This document shows, one piece after another, positions 12,985 to 25,871 of a DNA stretch of 64,000 bases. The notes beneath the pieces were generated by a model. It had not been told where the DNA came from. It saw nothing but the letters and a program-made list of their open reading frames with translations, and did no database searches. Numbering within the stretch: position 1 is the stretch's first letter; every line of letters begins with the position of its first letter. The translations under genes and the position numbers were made by a program. The DNA is from Ecdyonurus torrentis (taxonomy: Eukaryota > Arthropoda > Insecta > Ephemeroptera > Heptageniidae), in contig OX439132.1 in NCBI GenBank assembly GCA_949318235.1, forward strand, positions 17,823,256 to 17,887,255, read 5' to 3'.

Positions 12985-13143
12985 TTATAGATTGGTTGAC
13001 GGGTGGGTTATCATCTTGCTTGCCTTGATGTGAAGCCGCATCTGGGCGCGGTTTTTCATAAAGGACAAGAAAAAGTCAAACTTGCTCGCCATCTCCTTGT
13101 ATGGCACCTCTTTTTCAACAATGGAAATCACTTTCTTGATCAT
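12985..13143 (-). pseudogene. Possible coding fragment, 52 codons, unrecognised
   Basis: On the minus strand, an ATG at 13143 opens 52 codons ending at TAA (12985-12987). The peptide begins MIKKVISIVEKEVPYKEM, and the following residues include SKFDFFLSFMKNRAQMRL. The composition is charged and amphipathic with balanced codon use, unlike the AT-driven frames nearby, and local GC is clearly higher. I do not recognise the family. An in-frame stop lies three codons upstream of the ATG and no convincing splice sites flank it. It could be a retropseudogene fragment, a piece of transposase, a small exon or chance. The plus-strand frame over the same bases (13003-13323) looks less protein-like. Confidence 0.3.
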
Positions 13144-13437
13144 TATTTCTTATGGTCCATGACAAGACGTGAATCGAAGATGAGCAAATTATTATACGTA
13201 AAAACAACGACTATTATTTCGGTTTTAAAATACTTTTACTACATATGGAATTTTGGCTTGCATTTTTTTATGTTTAATCGTAGTATTATTTATTTGTTAT
13301 TGAAGCAACAAGTTCATATGTAGAAAAATGATAATTTATACGAGTTATTAATTAAAATAAAATGATTGATAAAAAAATTGAAACCTTATTGATTTTTTTT
13401 TAAATAAAAGTGATTATACACATAGTAGAAGGAATAT

Positions 13438-13779
13438 TTAAGGGTTGTGTTCAAATGGCTTGCATTTTAAAATCTAAAAAGAACACTTCCAAACTTTCTG
13501 AGCCCATTTGAAAGTTATAGTAATAGATAACTATGATAAAATTTTGAGAACTAGTGACCATCTGATAAGAGAGAAAATAATTAATGAAATTAACATGGTC
13601 TCTTATGGAACGAAAATTTCAACAATTCATGATTTAAAATCTAGTATGGTGACCCCCCAAATTTTTTACATTTTTGAAGATACCTTATGCGCTAATGTAT
13701 CACCATGCAAAAATTCAGATTTTTCTTTCTTTACAACTTTTTAGTCAAATCCCGTATAGTACCTGATTTCCCACCTTAA
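13438..13779. mobile_element. MITE family C copy 1 (TTAA-flanked)
   Basis: A 342-bp unit bounded by TTAAGGGTTG on the left and CCACCTTAA on the right, so TTAA sits at both borders with short terminal inverted similarity (TTAAGG). It is homologous in inverse orientation to 17918-18172 and more weakly to 14541-14720. Shared blocks include TCAAATCCCG, GTACCTGAT, CACCATGCAAAAATTCAG and TTTTGAAGATACCTTA. The open frame at 13508-13744 lies wholly inside the repeat and is broken in the other copies, so it is not a gene. Confidence 0.75.
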
Positions 13780-14019
13780 TATATTATTGTTGTAATAAAT
13801 GAGCATGAATTGGTATTTTATTAACTTTATCAGTATTTTTTTTAAACTCCCTATTTAAAAATGTTATTTTTCAATGAAATTTAAGTTTGATGCAGTATTT
13901 TAATTTATTTTATGTATTTATTGTATTCATTATTCATATTTTCTCAGCTGGTAATTAATGTATTCCATGAATATATATATTTACCAAAATCTGAGTGAAT
14001 GAAAAATATTATGTATGTC

Positions 14020-14022
<3 letters not shown>

Positions 14023-14089
<67 letters not shown>
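14023..14089. repeat. (GA)n microsatellite
   Basis: A 67-bp perfect GA tract. Confidence 0.97.
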
Positions 14090-14093
<4 letters not shown>

Positions 14094-14540
14094 TACGCCT
14101 GCACAAAAGACAGGCGATTTTTATCAACGCTATGTATTGTAATATACTTGGGCGTTGCAAATATTTTTTAATAATAATTGCAAACGATTATTTAAATATA
14201 AAATTATGGTGAAGATTGTCATTAATGAATCTAAATGACGTGCGCATTAACCCCCCGCTTTGTTTTAGCAAATATTTGACATTCATCATTGTGATGACCG
14301 CATGTGCCATGTCATATATAATTTTAATAACATTATTCATGACATTTAAACACTTGTAATTATATTAAGTATTTGAAAATTTATATTTATAATAATAGGA
14401 ACATTGTACATTAATGTGACACCAGTAAGAAAAGGTTGAACGATGTTTTCATGTTCATAATAAGAGCTTCATACGATTAAGAGATGTAGAAGACTTGTAT
14501 CTCTGGAATTCAAAACTTGACCCCCTACTTTTTCAATGTC

Positions 14541-14720
14541 ATATGAATGAAAGTTAATGGTAACAACTATCTATGACAAAAATTTTAGAACCTGAAAATG
14601 TCAGATAAAGGAGAAATTAAATCAGGACTTATGGGACAAAATTGTCATAAATTCATAATTCAAAATCATTAATGGTGACCCCCTCCCCGTATTTTTATAT
14701 ATTAAATTTTATGCTGTACA
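14541..14720. mobile_element. MITE family C copy 3 (diverged fragment)
   Basis: About 180 bp resembling the middle of the 13438-13779 element in the same orientation. The matches include the order AAGTTA, AACTATCTATGA against AACTATGATA, TTTTAGAACC against TTTTGAGAACT, and AATGGTGACCCCC against TATGGTGACCCCC. Indels and mismatches are frequent and the ends are not resolved. Confidence 0.55.
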
Positions 14721-15576
14721 AGGTTTTATAGTAATATCACTATTTCATTCGTAAATGAATATTTCTCTATCTCACATCTCACTATCACATTTAGCCTTTT
14801 TGATTTTCCAGTGCAATTGCAATTTTTCTAAGGGACGGAGGGTTGAAAATTTACATACATAATTTGCATTTCCGATTGTCAATACAAACCATTTGTAATA
14901 GAAAATATTTTTCATGAAAGTTATGTGAATTCATGTGCTTAAAAAATGCAATGAACCTTTTTTGCACTTAAAAAATTACTAGGACAAGTGTTTTAATATT
15001 TTTATTTACAAATAACACGAGTTTGCTGTTACAATCTAAAAGCTTGCTTTATTGAATTTTTATGACCATAATTATTATTAATTATGGACCATAATAACAA
15101 AATTTGCTACTAAATAAAATAATTCTGTAAATATAAAATATACCTCTAAAAATGTAACAGTGTAGAAAATTCCCTGATATGGAAATTGAAATATTTCTCA
15201 ATCGATAAGAGGGGCATATTCAAAATAAAATTGTTTTTTTATTTTATTATTGCTAATTTATTTTATGAATGTTGCAATCTTGGATAAAAAGTGAACTCAT
15301 GCTTGCCATGGTTAGTCATTCATAAACTAAAAAAAAATTCATTTCAAAGTAAGTGTAACTTACATTTTATGTTAACGATACATTTTTCTTCTCGTATGTA
15401 AAATTTGGGTGTTAACAGGCTTCTTTATTTCTTAACAACGTAAATAAATAATCAAGTATGCTGTCATATAGAATGTTATTTATTGTTGCAGATGATCTTA
15501 AAAAGAAAAACAGTAAATTGTTACTATTTTGTATCCCGCTGAGGATTTTGTGGGTGTGGGTGTATATATAGAGTCT

Positions 15577-15578
<2 letters not shown>

Positions 15579-15625
<47 letters not shown>

Positions 15626-15660
15626 GAGAGAGAGAGAGAGAGACAGAGACAGAGAGAGAG
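15579..15660. repeat. Interrupted (AG)n microsatellite
   Basis: An AG tract broken by GACAGACAG and GACAGAGACAG units. It drives three overlapping low-complexity open frames, none of which is a gene. Confidence 0.95.
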
Positions 15661-16324
15661 ATGAGAGAGGCAGAGTCTAGATTGACATGCATGACCGACA
15701 GATGTCAGCAAAGGTACTCTTTTTTTCAGCTCTGCAAATATTTTACATGCATAAGATTTCATTTATTTTAAGCTGTGAACATTACATAAAATAAATGTGT
15801 TATAAAAAATAATCCACAAGATGTTAAAAGCATTTCAACAGAAAGTAAAATAATAAATTTAAATTATTTTTCTTTTTGAATTGAAATATAGTTTTATTAA
15901 TGAATAAAAATAAGGTTGATAAAGAACTACGAGTTAATAAAAGTATAAATTTTCAATTCTATGTATATAAATATGGTTTGTTCTAGTCACAAATCATTTA
16001 GATCACTTTAGGTGGTCTCGTGCGGTGCGTTCTTGCAATATACAACACTCACTTTCTATCTCTCTCCTTTTTTTTTTTTTTTGTATATATTTTTCATAGC
16101 ACAAATAAGGAGCGCGAAGCATGCCGCTAAATAATCTTAAAGCTTGTATTATATGATTCAAACTTCATAATCGTATAATTTATCACTTTTTATTGCATTC
16201 TTTATGTTATTACATCACAGAACTAAAATTTCATCGCTATATATTTTTTTTATATAATATAGAATTTCTATTGTATACTCTATGGCTTCATGTACTATGT
16301 ATTGGTTATGCCACTCTGATTTCG

Positions 16325-16326
<2 letters not shown>

Positions 16327-16415
<89 letters not shown>
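16327..16415. repeat. (AT)n microsatellite
   Basis: About 80 bp of perfect AT repeat followed by one G and a few more TA units. Confidence 0.96.
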
Positions 16416-17277
16416 ATGCACATAAAATTTGCTTTAGCATAGGTTTGCATAATGATATACTGTATATCGTACTGTATATTATAATATAATTTCTTTTCAC
16501 CTGAAATATCTCTTCGTCTATTTAATAAAGCTTAAACGTTTCATACTTTTAAATACAAAACATCAAGGTAAATTTTATTTGCAATTTTGCATGAATATTA
16601 TACACGAAAAGAAAAGACAACAAAGTTTATTCAACAATGCTGCACAGTAAAGTTACTTTTTACCACCTACCACCAAAGAAATAAAACTCCACTGAAATGT
16701 CATACTATTTGGCAACAAAGTAAAGTATTAGATATCCAATAACAAAATATTATACTGTTGAAACGCATGATGTATTATAGTACAATTTTGAGACTTCTTT
16801 TTCGTGTTGTAAAAATTGGTGAATTATAGTAAAATAAATATATATTTTAGTATAAATATTATGTAAGGTAATTTTAAAGCGTATATTTGTAATGAGTTTG
16901 CATAGTATGAATAATTATTATATTATACTATTGTTATTATTAACTTCGTGTTATTATAAGAAAAAAGGTAAAGTTATAAGACGTAAGTCAAACCCTCCCA
17001 CTGAATTGTAAACAACACATGAAGTATATGAGCTTTGCAGTAGAATAAAAAAAAAAGAGCTTATATTACACGTAAATTTATTGCAATAATAATAATATAC
17101 TTAATTTATTATTTGCCAAGTGATAAGTAATCCACTATTATATCTATTGATTGATCTGGTAGTTTATAGCTATCATTAAAAACATAATTTTTTTTCTTTG
17201 CTTTTATAATCATGTTCATGCTGTCAATACTCTGTTGAAGAGAGTTTTCCTACTTACTTTGTTAGGTGTGTCTTGAT

Positions 17278-17278
<1 letters not shown>

Positions 17279-17334
<56 letters not shown>
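17279..17334. repeat. (AG)n microsatellite
   Basis: A 56-bp AG tract. Confidence 0.96.
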
Positions 17335-17336
<2 letters not shown>

Positions 17337-17698
17337 ATAAAGCCACTAACCTTCAATAACTATTACAGATATTATTATTTGTAAATGATATTTAGATGTA
17401 GCTTAATAGACAATCTAAACAAATTCTTTCTCTAAGACTTAAAATAAGAGAGAAAATCAACGCGAACTAGTTAGCTTTTTATATACAAAAATAAACTCAA
17501 TGATAAAAATTATGTCTATATAATTAACTTACTTAAGGTCTCTCAAGATTTTATTCCTATAATTCCAAGTGGAATTGAGGGTACTACACAATTTACAATC
17601 TACCATTGGTCAGTGTATTCAGTTAACAAATATTTCTTTCTATCTTATTTTGCCTATTTTTCTTATTTATCAGTAAAATTAATTAACGGTTAGTTCTC

Positions 17699-17746
17699 AA
17701 ATTTCAATGTAAATTTCAATGTAAATTTCAATGTAAATTTTAATGT
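17699..17746. repeat. 12-bp minisatellite, four units
   Basis: Four head-to-tail copies of AAATTTCAATGT, the last with a C-to-T change. Confidence 0.93.
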
Positions 17747-17917
17747 TACATAAAAATATATAAATTATTTTTCAACTTTGATAGATCTTTGTAGTTTATT
17801 AATATTGTCTGATAATTAGTGTTTACAATACTTTCAGTTTCAGTCAGATGATAATTATGTAACTTTGAATACCTATAGACTAAATGCATCGCATGACAGA
17901 GTGAATCTCTAATGCAG

Positions 17918-18172
17918 TTAAGGCAGAAAATCAGGTACTGCGGGATTTGACCAAAAAATTACAAAGAAAGAAAAATCTGAATTTTTGCATGGTGATACAT
18001 TACGATAAGGTATCTTCAAAAATGTAAAAAAAATTAGGGAGTCACCATGCTAGATTTTATATTATGAATTTTTGAAGTTTTAGACCCATAAGAGCCCATG
18101 TTAATTTTAATCTCTTATCTGATGGTCAAGGGTTCTGAGAACCAGTACAAGCCATCTACATACAACTCTTAA
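17918..18172. mobile_element. MITE family C copy 2, internally deleted
   Basis: A 255-bp unit, the reverse-orientation relative of 13438-13779. The left border TTAAGGCAGAAAATCAGGTA matches the reverse complement of copy 1's right end, and the right border CATACAACTCTTAA matches copy 1's left end (TTAAGGGTTGTGTT). TTAA is present at both ends. About 86 bp present in copy 1, just inside its left end, are missing here, so this is a deletion derivative or a distinct subfamily. It has no coding capacity. Confidence 0.75.
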
Positions 18173-19327
18173 ATTTAATCAACTGCCAAAATTATATCAA
18201 AGCATGAGCTGTTTTTATTATTGTTACTATATTATTTTATACTAAATTTGTAGACGAATTATAAGGATTCGTGAACCATAAATGAACTTGCCTCCTGTAT
18301 TTTTTTTATCTTAATGATGCATCTTAAGTGTCTTGTGTTATATACTAAGAAGACATGTACGTATAGCTCTAATATCTTCAAATTTAGCTCAGTTTAATAT
18401 AATGTTCGCAATCAAATAATTTTATTGAAAATACAATTATTGTTCAAACTTAAAAGGTACAATGAAAAAGGAAGTAATGACGGAACAGAAGAAAGAGGAA
18501 AATAAAATCCCAGCGTTTTCAATGTTACCACACATCCTACTTCCAGCTGACGTATAAATCTTATAAAAAAACAGCTGCGTAATTTTTATGTTATAAATTA
18601 AATTGTCTTTATCAAAATAATAAATCAAGAAAATCTTGTTCTTGCAAATAAATTAGACAAAAAAACAAAAAACTAAAGAACTATATTATTGCAATTATAT
18701 ACTTATTCCTTTCACATTTAAAATGTAACTCAATTAAATATTTTATTTTTTTAAATCAATTTAAACTTCTTGAAATTTGCTTTCACTCAAAATTTTTTTT
18801 GTGTCACTTTATTAAAATATATATTAAAACCATCGTATTTTATTATACAGTACTATAAAAACAATTCTATCGTTAAATATCCTTAGCAACAAAATTGAGA
18901 TATTTTGTATCACCATCTGTTTTAAAATTGATTTAATATCTGATCCAATCATTTAAAAATTGTCACCCTAAAATTGATGACTAAAGACAATAATAATTTA
19001 TCAAGTTTTGATGACAATTTATCAGTAGTAACATGGTAAGTTGTCTCCATTCTTCAATTTGTATTTTTCATTTCAGTAGCAGGATTCAATATGCCAAGCG
19101 AGGTCATTGATTTAATTGACAACCAGTCCAGCTACTATAAATATATAAATACACAAGAAGTGTCAACGTCATAATTCTCAGTATGTAATGTTCAAGTACT
19201 CGCTAATCTACTGTAAATTCATATATATTTATATTTAATATATGCTCTGTCGTCTGGAGAGTATTTGCATAATACAGGAGAAAATATATTTAAATAATAT
19301 CCTAAAGCATCATCTATGACTAACAAG

Positions 19328-19329
<2 letters not shown>

Positions 19330-19379
<50 letters not shown>
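19330..19379. repeat. (GA)n microsatellite
   Basis: A 50-bp GA tract. Confidence 0.96.
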
Positions 19380-19384
<5 letters not shown>

Positions 19385-19989
19385 CTTAAAGGATCCTTTA
19401 TTTAAAAGTACTAAATATTTCAATAAAGTTTTTATATGTATATTTTTTTATTAATTTATTATAGTTACTATTTCCTCCATATGTAAACTGGTCTTAATAA
19501 GTTATAGATTATAATAAAAAAAATGAATATAGTATCTTTAATGTTTAATTTATCCTCATCAGTGGGTATTTTTATGGTCTACTTGCGTTAGAAATTTGTA
19601 GTATAACATTAACCGTCTCATACAATGATACACTTACAGTGATCTCAATACATTAAATATATAAATAATAATAAACAAAAAAGAAAAAGAAAAGCACTCT
19701 ATAAGAGATAACAAACTGATTGCAATTTGAATATATGATAACGGTTTATAATAAATTGATTTATCAAAATTTAAATGAAAGATAAAAACTTCAAGAAGTA
19801 GAATATAATAAAGCTGACAATGAGTTTTCAAATCATAAAAATTATATTTTTTAATTGATTCTCTTTGATTAAATATTCAATTTACAGAGCAACATGATAT
19901 GATTTTAAAAATCGATTAATGTGATTTTTTTTTTTTTTACTCAGCAAATATTTTAAGTAAGATGTTATTCTTAATAATATTTAAATTAA

Positions 19990-19992
<3 letters not shown>

Positions 19993-20040
<48 letters not shown>
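19993..20040. repeat. (AT)n microsatellite
   Basis: A 48-bp perfect AT tract. Confidence 0.96.
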
Positions 20041-20045
<5 letters not shown>

Positions 20046-21726
20046 TCTCAACAACCGGTACAATTTAATTAACATATTTTACAATGTATTTTTTCATTCA
20101 GATTAAAAAAAAAATCAATTTTAAATAAAGAAAGCATTAAAAAATATCAAGATAAAAATTTATGTCTTATTCATAATACTGTATATAATTTCTATCAAGA
20201 TTTAATTTATATTATTTTAGTCATATATATATAAAAAAAAAATTCAGTAGCTTTTACAGTAGTATACTTAAGTATAAGTTAAATTAAATTTATTGATAAT
20301 ATGTTATGAAATTTTTATATAATAACTAAAAATCACTTGGAGTTCCTGTTTAGATTAGGAATTAATAGGATATACTTTTAAACCAACACTTAAGTGTGAA
20401 TTTTAATATTTTAAGTATTGTTCGCACTGGGTATATATTATCAATATGTAGTTTCTTTGATTGCATGCAAATTTTTATTTAAAGCCATTAAATTTTAATT
20501 CAATCAATTCATTATTTGATGCAAATATTGTGATCTGTATAAACTTTTTTTTTTTTTTTTGGTCACAATTTTTCTCTCTTCTACATGGACAATATAAATT
20601 ACGTAATTTACGTTCAATTCATATCATTACTGTATATAGCTTCAATGTACTTTTTAATTGGAACAGCATAAATAATTGAATGTACTAATTTTATATAAAA
20701 CTATTTTAAATATATAAAAATAAATGATGGGTAACACTTTTATAATGTACGTATTATTTATGTATGCATATGCCTTTTTTTTAATCAACTTGTATACCAA
20801 CTGGTATTTTGCTCAATAAAGAAACTGAATACTATAATGCTAAATGACATAGCAATATAGTTACTAGTAAATAGTGTTGTAATGAACAAATGGTAGTTAG
20901 GGTAGCATAATTATTACCTATTTATTTATGTTCCTGTGATAATACAAAAATTACGCTTAATTTACGAGTACAACGTTATTCTTTATATGCGTGAAAAAGA
21001 CACTCTGAATTTAAAAGGCACAACATATTGTCACAATCGTATGTACTGTACGTACTCACATGAATTTTTAAAATACATTGAAATATAATGAAAATATGAA
21101 ACAAAAATAATACGCTTAAGACAAGCGAAATATTTAAATTAAAAATATACATATGAGATCAAAACAATTAAATATTTTTAAAACTTTATATAAATATATA
21201 ATTTCATATAATATGTGTATATATAGTAATTTTATATATCAACATAAAAAATAGATTTAATTCTTTAATATTTTCCGACTAAAGAAACAATGAAAATATT
21301 AACATTATTAATATGAATGAAAGAGGGTGTAGTCTTTAAGTTGTACGTACATGAAATAAACGTTGTCAACTAAACTAAAAATGTTTAATAAAATGTATAT
21401 GAAACAAAAACATTCATGTCACGGTGAACTAATTGTTGAGAAAAATAAAAGAGAGGATGCGTGGGTGAGAAAGAAACGCCTCAAATTTAACGTTTCTAAG
21501 TTAGGGGTGGAGCGAGAAGAAGATTATATGTAAAACAAGGGTGTCAAGTAAAAATATATATTTTATTATACAGGTGTATGTATATGGATCATCAGAAAAT
21601 AGCTCTGTAGACGATGAGTTTTTTTTTTTTTTTTTTTTTTATAAAATAGTGAAATAGTATAAAAAAATGTGAATGGAAGGTTGAAAACTTTCAATGGAAA
21701 TTAAGGTACTATATTATATTTTTTAT

Positions 21727-22071
21727 TTAAAGGAATAGACTAGAGAAAAACATAAGCACTTATCTCACAAAACACTTGATGGGACTTACATAATATAACT
21801 TTAGTTTGTCTCAAAACCCAACTGTAGCCCCGTAGCAGTGATCAGAAAATTCGATTTATGCAACCCGCACAACATTATCTTACTAATTTTTGCATATTTC
21901 TGACGTCATAAAACTTGAATTTTCACGCATATTTAATACTTTACAGTATTTTCACGCTCTCTCGTGGGGCTACTTTAACATTCTGGTAAAAATTGTCATC
22001 AGTTTTGAAGATCCCATTTCGTGTTTATTCATTAAAAAGCTCATGTTGTTTTATGTGGTCTATGACTTTAA
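21727..22071. mobile_element. MITE family A copy 2, inverted
   Basis: A 345-bp copy in the opposite orientation to the others. The left border is TTAAAGGAATAGACTAGAG and the right border GGTCTATGACTTTAA, with TTAA at both ends. Flanking bases differ completely from those of copy 1, which fixes the element boundaries at TTAA. TGACGTCA is kept at 21900-21907, but the wider palindrome around it is degraded here. The open frame at 21890-22081 is a repeat artefact. Confidence 0.85.
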
Positions 22072-22487
22072 TGCATTCTAAAAAAGCTATTTTTATATTT
22101 TCAGTTTTTCTAATTTTTGTTGTTGATTTTAAGTTTTAACAAGAGGTGATAAAAATGTTGATTGTATTGCACGTCTATTCATCAAAGCACTTTAATCATC
22201 TAAAGGTCTCAGAAAAAACATTTTAAGCATAATAAATGATAACGATAGCATAATATTTAGCATAATAGGATGACGTAAGTTATTTGACAATTCTCACCCT
22301 ATACAGTATATGACATGCAACACAGCCAGATTCAATTTGTTTCCAAAAATACAGTAGACCTAGGTTTAAAAAGTAATAAATATAAATGAAGAAAACATCA
22401 AATAAATTAAATAGTAAGCTCTTTTAGTACAAAAAATAAAATAAACAAAATTATTTTATGCAGGAACCTAATTAGAGAAAGTGAGAT

Positions 22488-22557
22488 AGAGACAGAAAGA
22501 GGGAGAGGGAGAGGGAGAGAGAGAGAGACAGAGAGACAGAGAGACAGAGAGACAGAG

Positions 22558-22606
<49 letters not shown>
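22488..22606. repeat. Compound (AG)n / GACA / GGGAGA microsatellite
   Basis: About 119 bp made of GGGAGA units, five GACAGAGA units, and then a perfect GA tract of about 45 bp. Confidence 0.95.
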
Positions 22607-22610
<4 letters not shown>

Positions 22611-25248
22611 AAATTATTTATTTATTTGTCAACCAAAAACAGGCTTACGCCCAAACACAAATAGTTAAATGAAGCTACGAAAGCTAAAGAATCTGATTCA
22701 ATTTTGGATTTCACATCATCGTTTTAATTCCATTATCATTACTGTGATAAAGTTTTAACATTAATAAAATAAAATAGAAGAAAAAATAAAGTTGCATTTC
22801 AACGCACGTAAACACACCACAATTTAAAAGTACGTTTTTTTCTATTTAAATAAAACTTGCCTTCAATGTATATTAAAAAAAGCAAAAAAAGAATAATATG
22901 GTAATACATTAAAAATCATGAAAGATAAAGTGATGAATCAGTATAATATAAAATTTTGTATAATTTGAAGTGTTTTTAGTTTAATATTATCATAATTTTA
23001 TATGTAGAAAATTAATTTGTTATAGGCGTTACCATCTACAACAATGTGTTTTTTAAAAAATTTTGTTAAGCACACCCAAAATATGGTTCCATGATAGGTT
23101 GTATGAACTAAAAATCTTATTATTATTATTATTTTGCTGTTATACTTATTACAATATTTTAATTTTTAAATAAAAAAAAAATTCATTATATCTAGAGTAA
23201 ACGAACTTTAGGATGAACTTTTAAGAGTCACAACATGTAAGATTATTTGCATTCAAACATTATTACAGTATAAGCTTTCTATTTACCGTTCATTTTTACT
23301 AGTTTTTCAGAATACAAAATATCACTCAAAATTTGGAAATAAAATGTTTTTCAATTAGATCCTAATGATTATAATGACTTAGTTTGATTTTTCGATAATT
23401 TCTTCAATTTGTCAGATATTTTGGAGCACAGCATAAAAGTTTTTTTTTTTTTTTTTTTTTTAATATCATTTGCAGTTTAAACGAGAGGCGGTTTATATTT
23501 TTCTTAATTATTTTTTCTTCGTGTTTATATAATTTTGATAGAAATGAGTTTAATATTAGGCTTACATTATTATTAGGCTTAGAATTGAAAAGTACCTTCA
23601 TATACGCCGAAATCAGAAAATATACAATTTTTTTTTTATATTTTTAAAATTTAGTAGCATAGCTTATGTTACTATTAAGATGTAGAAATATACATACATA
23701 ATAATCTATTATAAATGCCATGGGAATTCAATAAAGATTAAAATATTCTATTATAAAAAAAATATATTAAATTTTCCCAATCAAGATTCTGAAGCAAGTT
23801 GATGTAATACTGTCATGTTAATACAAAATAATCTTCAAGACAAAAAGTCAATTAAAGTTTTGTGATCAAAATGATTAAACCAAGCCCTAAACAAACACAA
23901 ACGATGATGATGATTTTTTTTTTTCATCTAAAGTATAATAATAAAAATAAGACAACAAGTTTTTCTTTTAAAGAAAGATACGTGTTTGCATGTAATTTTC
24001 AATCTTATGATGATGTAAATACTTTATTTATTACCTCTTTAAATATGTTTATATAATATTGAGTATTGAGAATATTGTTACTTTTTTATATCTATTTTTT
24101 AACAAGATATTATTTATACGTCTCTGTTCTGTATATAAGATATAAAAATTCATTTATTATTATTTTACTCAAGTTAATAAAATCGTTAAAATTTAAATAT
24201 AATACCCATGTTTTAAAACATTGAAATTGAAGACAACAATCTATCTACTTGCAATTTATACACAAGTATCATCATTTTTATTATTTGTAAATACTTTATT
24301 ATGTAAGTTTATAAGGTATTGTAAATTATTTTAAAACTATTTTATGGATTAACCTTATTTATTTATTTGTGTATTTTTAATGTTTTAAAACTATTTAGAA
24401 ACTATGAATGTTTCAATAAAGTTTAAGATGTTTGATTGGTAAGAAAAAGGTAGTAGCTCGTTTTTGCAAGTAATCCTAAGTTCCTATGGTATTTTACCTA
24501 AATCTAGTGCCTCGCAATGAGACATTTAATCCTTCATCCTGTCGAGTCTCAGTTAAAAAACGTAAGTTCTTTCAATGGTTGATTTGCTCGAGTTATATAT
24601 GACTGTTGCAATGTGCATGTGCAGCTGCAAGTGAATGCAGTTCTGAATGCACTGTCAGCATAGATTTTACCATAGTGATTTTACGGACAGATTTACGCAA
24701 AATTTAGAAAATTTAGATTTACGGCCTGTGATAGAATTCCCTCCTCATACATCATATGACTCTTCTGTAAAAAATATAGTCTTTTCACTTAAAAAAAAAA
24801 AAAAAAAAAAAAATAATAAATCTATTGGATTATGGCTATAAAATGCAATCAGATGGAGATTTTAGTTGACGTAAAACTCCATTTAAATACATGTTATTTC
24901 CATATGCCAATAGAAATAAAATTTTTAGTAAAAAGACTGTACATTAGCTCTATTACAAATTACTTATTAGTTCAATATTTTACTCACACATTAATATTTT
25001 AGTCCAGCTTCTTGATCAAAGTAAATATGAAAGTTTTTATGAAGAGCAGAAAACTTTAGCTCATAAGAATATTAATCAAACTCGACAGGGAAGAGAAACA
25101 CTTTAAGATTTTCAAAGTATATTTCATATGAAGTAATTTAAATACTTCTCGTTTGTATGTATTTTTTTATAATATTCTTTTAGTAAATAGTATTCAAATA
25201 AGGAGCAACAGCAAGAAAAAAATGCACGAGTGTGAGATGACTATCAGT

Positions 25249-25282
25249 AAGAGAGGAAGAAAAAAAAAAGAAGAAGAAGAAG

Positions 25283-25314
<32 letters not shown>
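25249..25314. repeat. 66-bp polypurine tract
   Basis: A strand-asymmetric run of only A and G: GAGAGGAAG, (GAA)n and then poly(A). The overlapping Lys/Glu-rich and poly-Phe frames are artefacts. Confidence 0.95.
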
Positions 25315-25315
<1 letters not shown>

Positions 25316-25788
25316 AGGTAGCAGTAGGTAGGCTAGAGGGCGGGCAAAACTCATCTCATTTATTATGCACAAATCCATGGAAAAGCTGTATCTTGTCTGC
25401 CAACTCATATACGTATAGTCTATAAGCAAAATACGGACTCGCCCTTCAACAGCGAGTAAGGTTCTTATAGATTAATAATAAAATATAATAATATTATTCA
25501 AAGAGGTTTTTCGTGACGAATTATTGATATGTGTCTTTTGAATGAATATTCTAATTTACATATTACTCTATGTTGGTAGCGGTATACAGAAGAATACGTT
25601 ATCTGTACATTTTGAATAAGTATAAAGTGGATTCTTTATTTTCTTTTTTTTTTATGTAGCAACGAGCCTTACAGTTGTAAAATATTATAAAGTAATTAAT
25701 AATGACTTTTTACTCATACAATTCAGTAATTTATTTACATGAATTTTTAATTCTTTTAGAAATTTTATGGAACTACATTTTTGATGAG

Positions 25789-25789
<1 letters not shown>

Positions 25790-25870
<81 letters not shown>

Positions 25871-25871
25871 A
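25790..25871. repeat. (GA)n microsatellite
   Basis: About 82 bp of GA repeat with a few GAAA and GATA interruptions. Confidence 0.96.

Larger units (their letters stand above)
12269..17917. other. AT-rich non-coding stretch with MITE and microsatellite insertions
   Basis: Apart from the listed repeats and the short open frame at 13 kb, nothing gene-like is seen. The (AT)n and (AG)n tracts account for the long open frames here (15412-15771 and 16193-16500). A small 9-bp-stem hairpin (CCATAATTA and its complement) lies near 15065-15090. Confidence 0.65.
18173..21726. other. AT-rich non-coding stretch
   Basis: I see no genes. Apart from the listed microsatellites, it holds poly(T) runs at 19928-19939, 20547-20560 and 21619-21640. 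A slightly more GC-rich patch at 19080-19130 and another at 21455-21530 contain no convincing frame. Confidence 0.7.

Noticed and set aside
13508..13744. 78-codon open frame as a gene
   Set aside because: It lies wholly within a MITE family C copy and is not preserved in the copies at 14541 and 17918.
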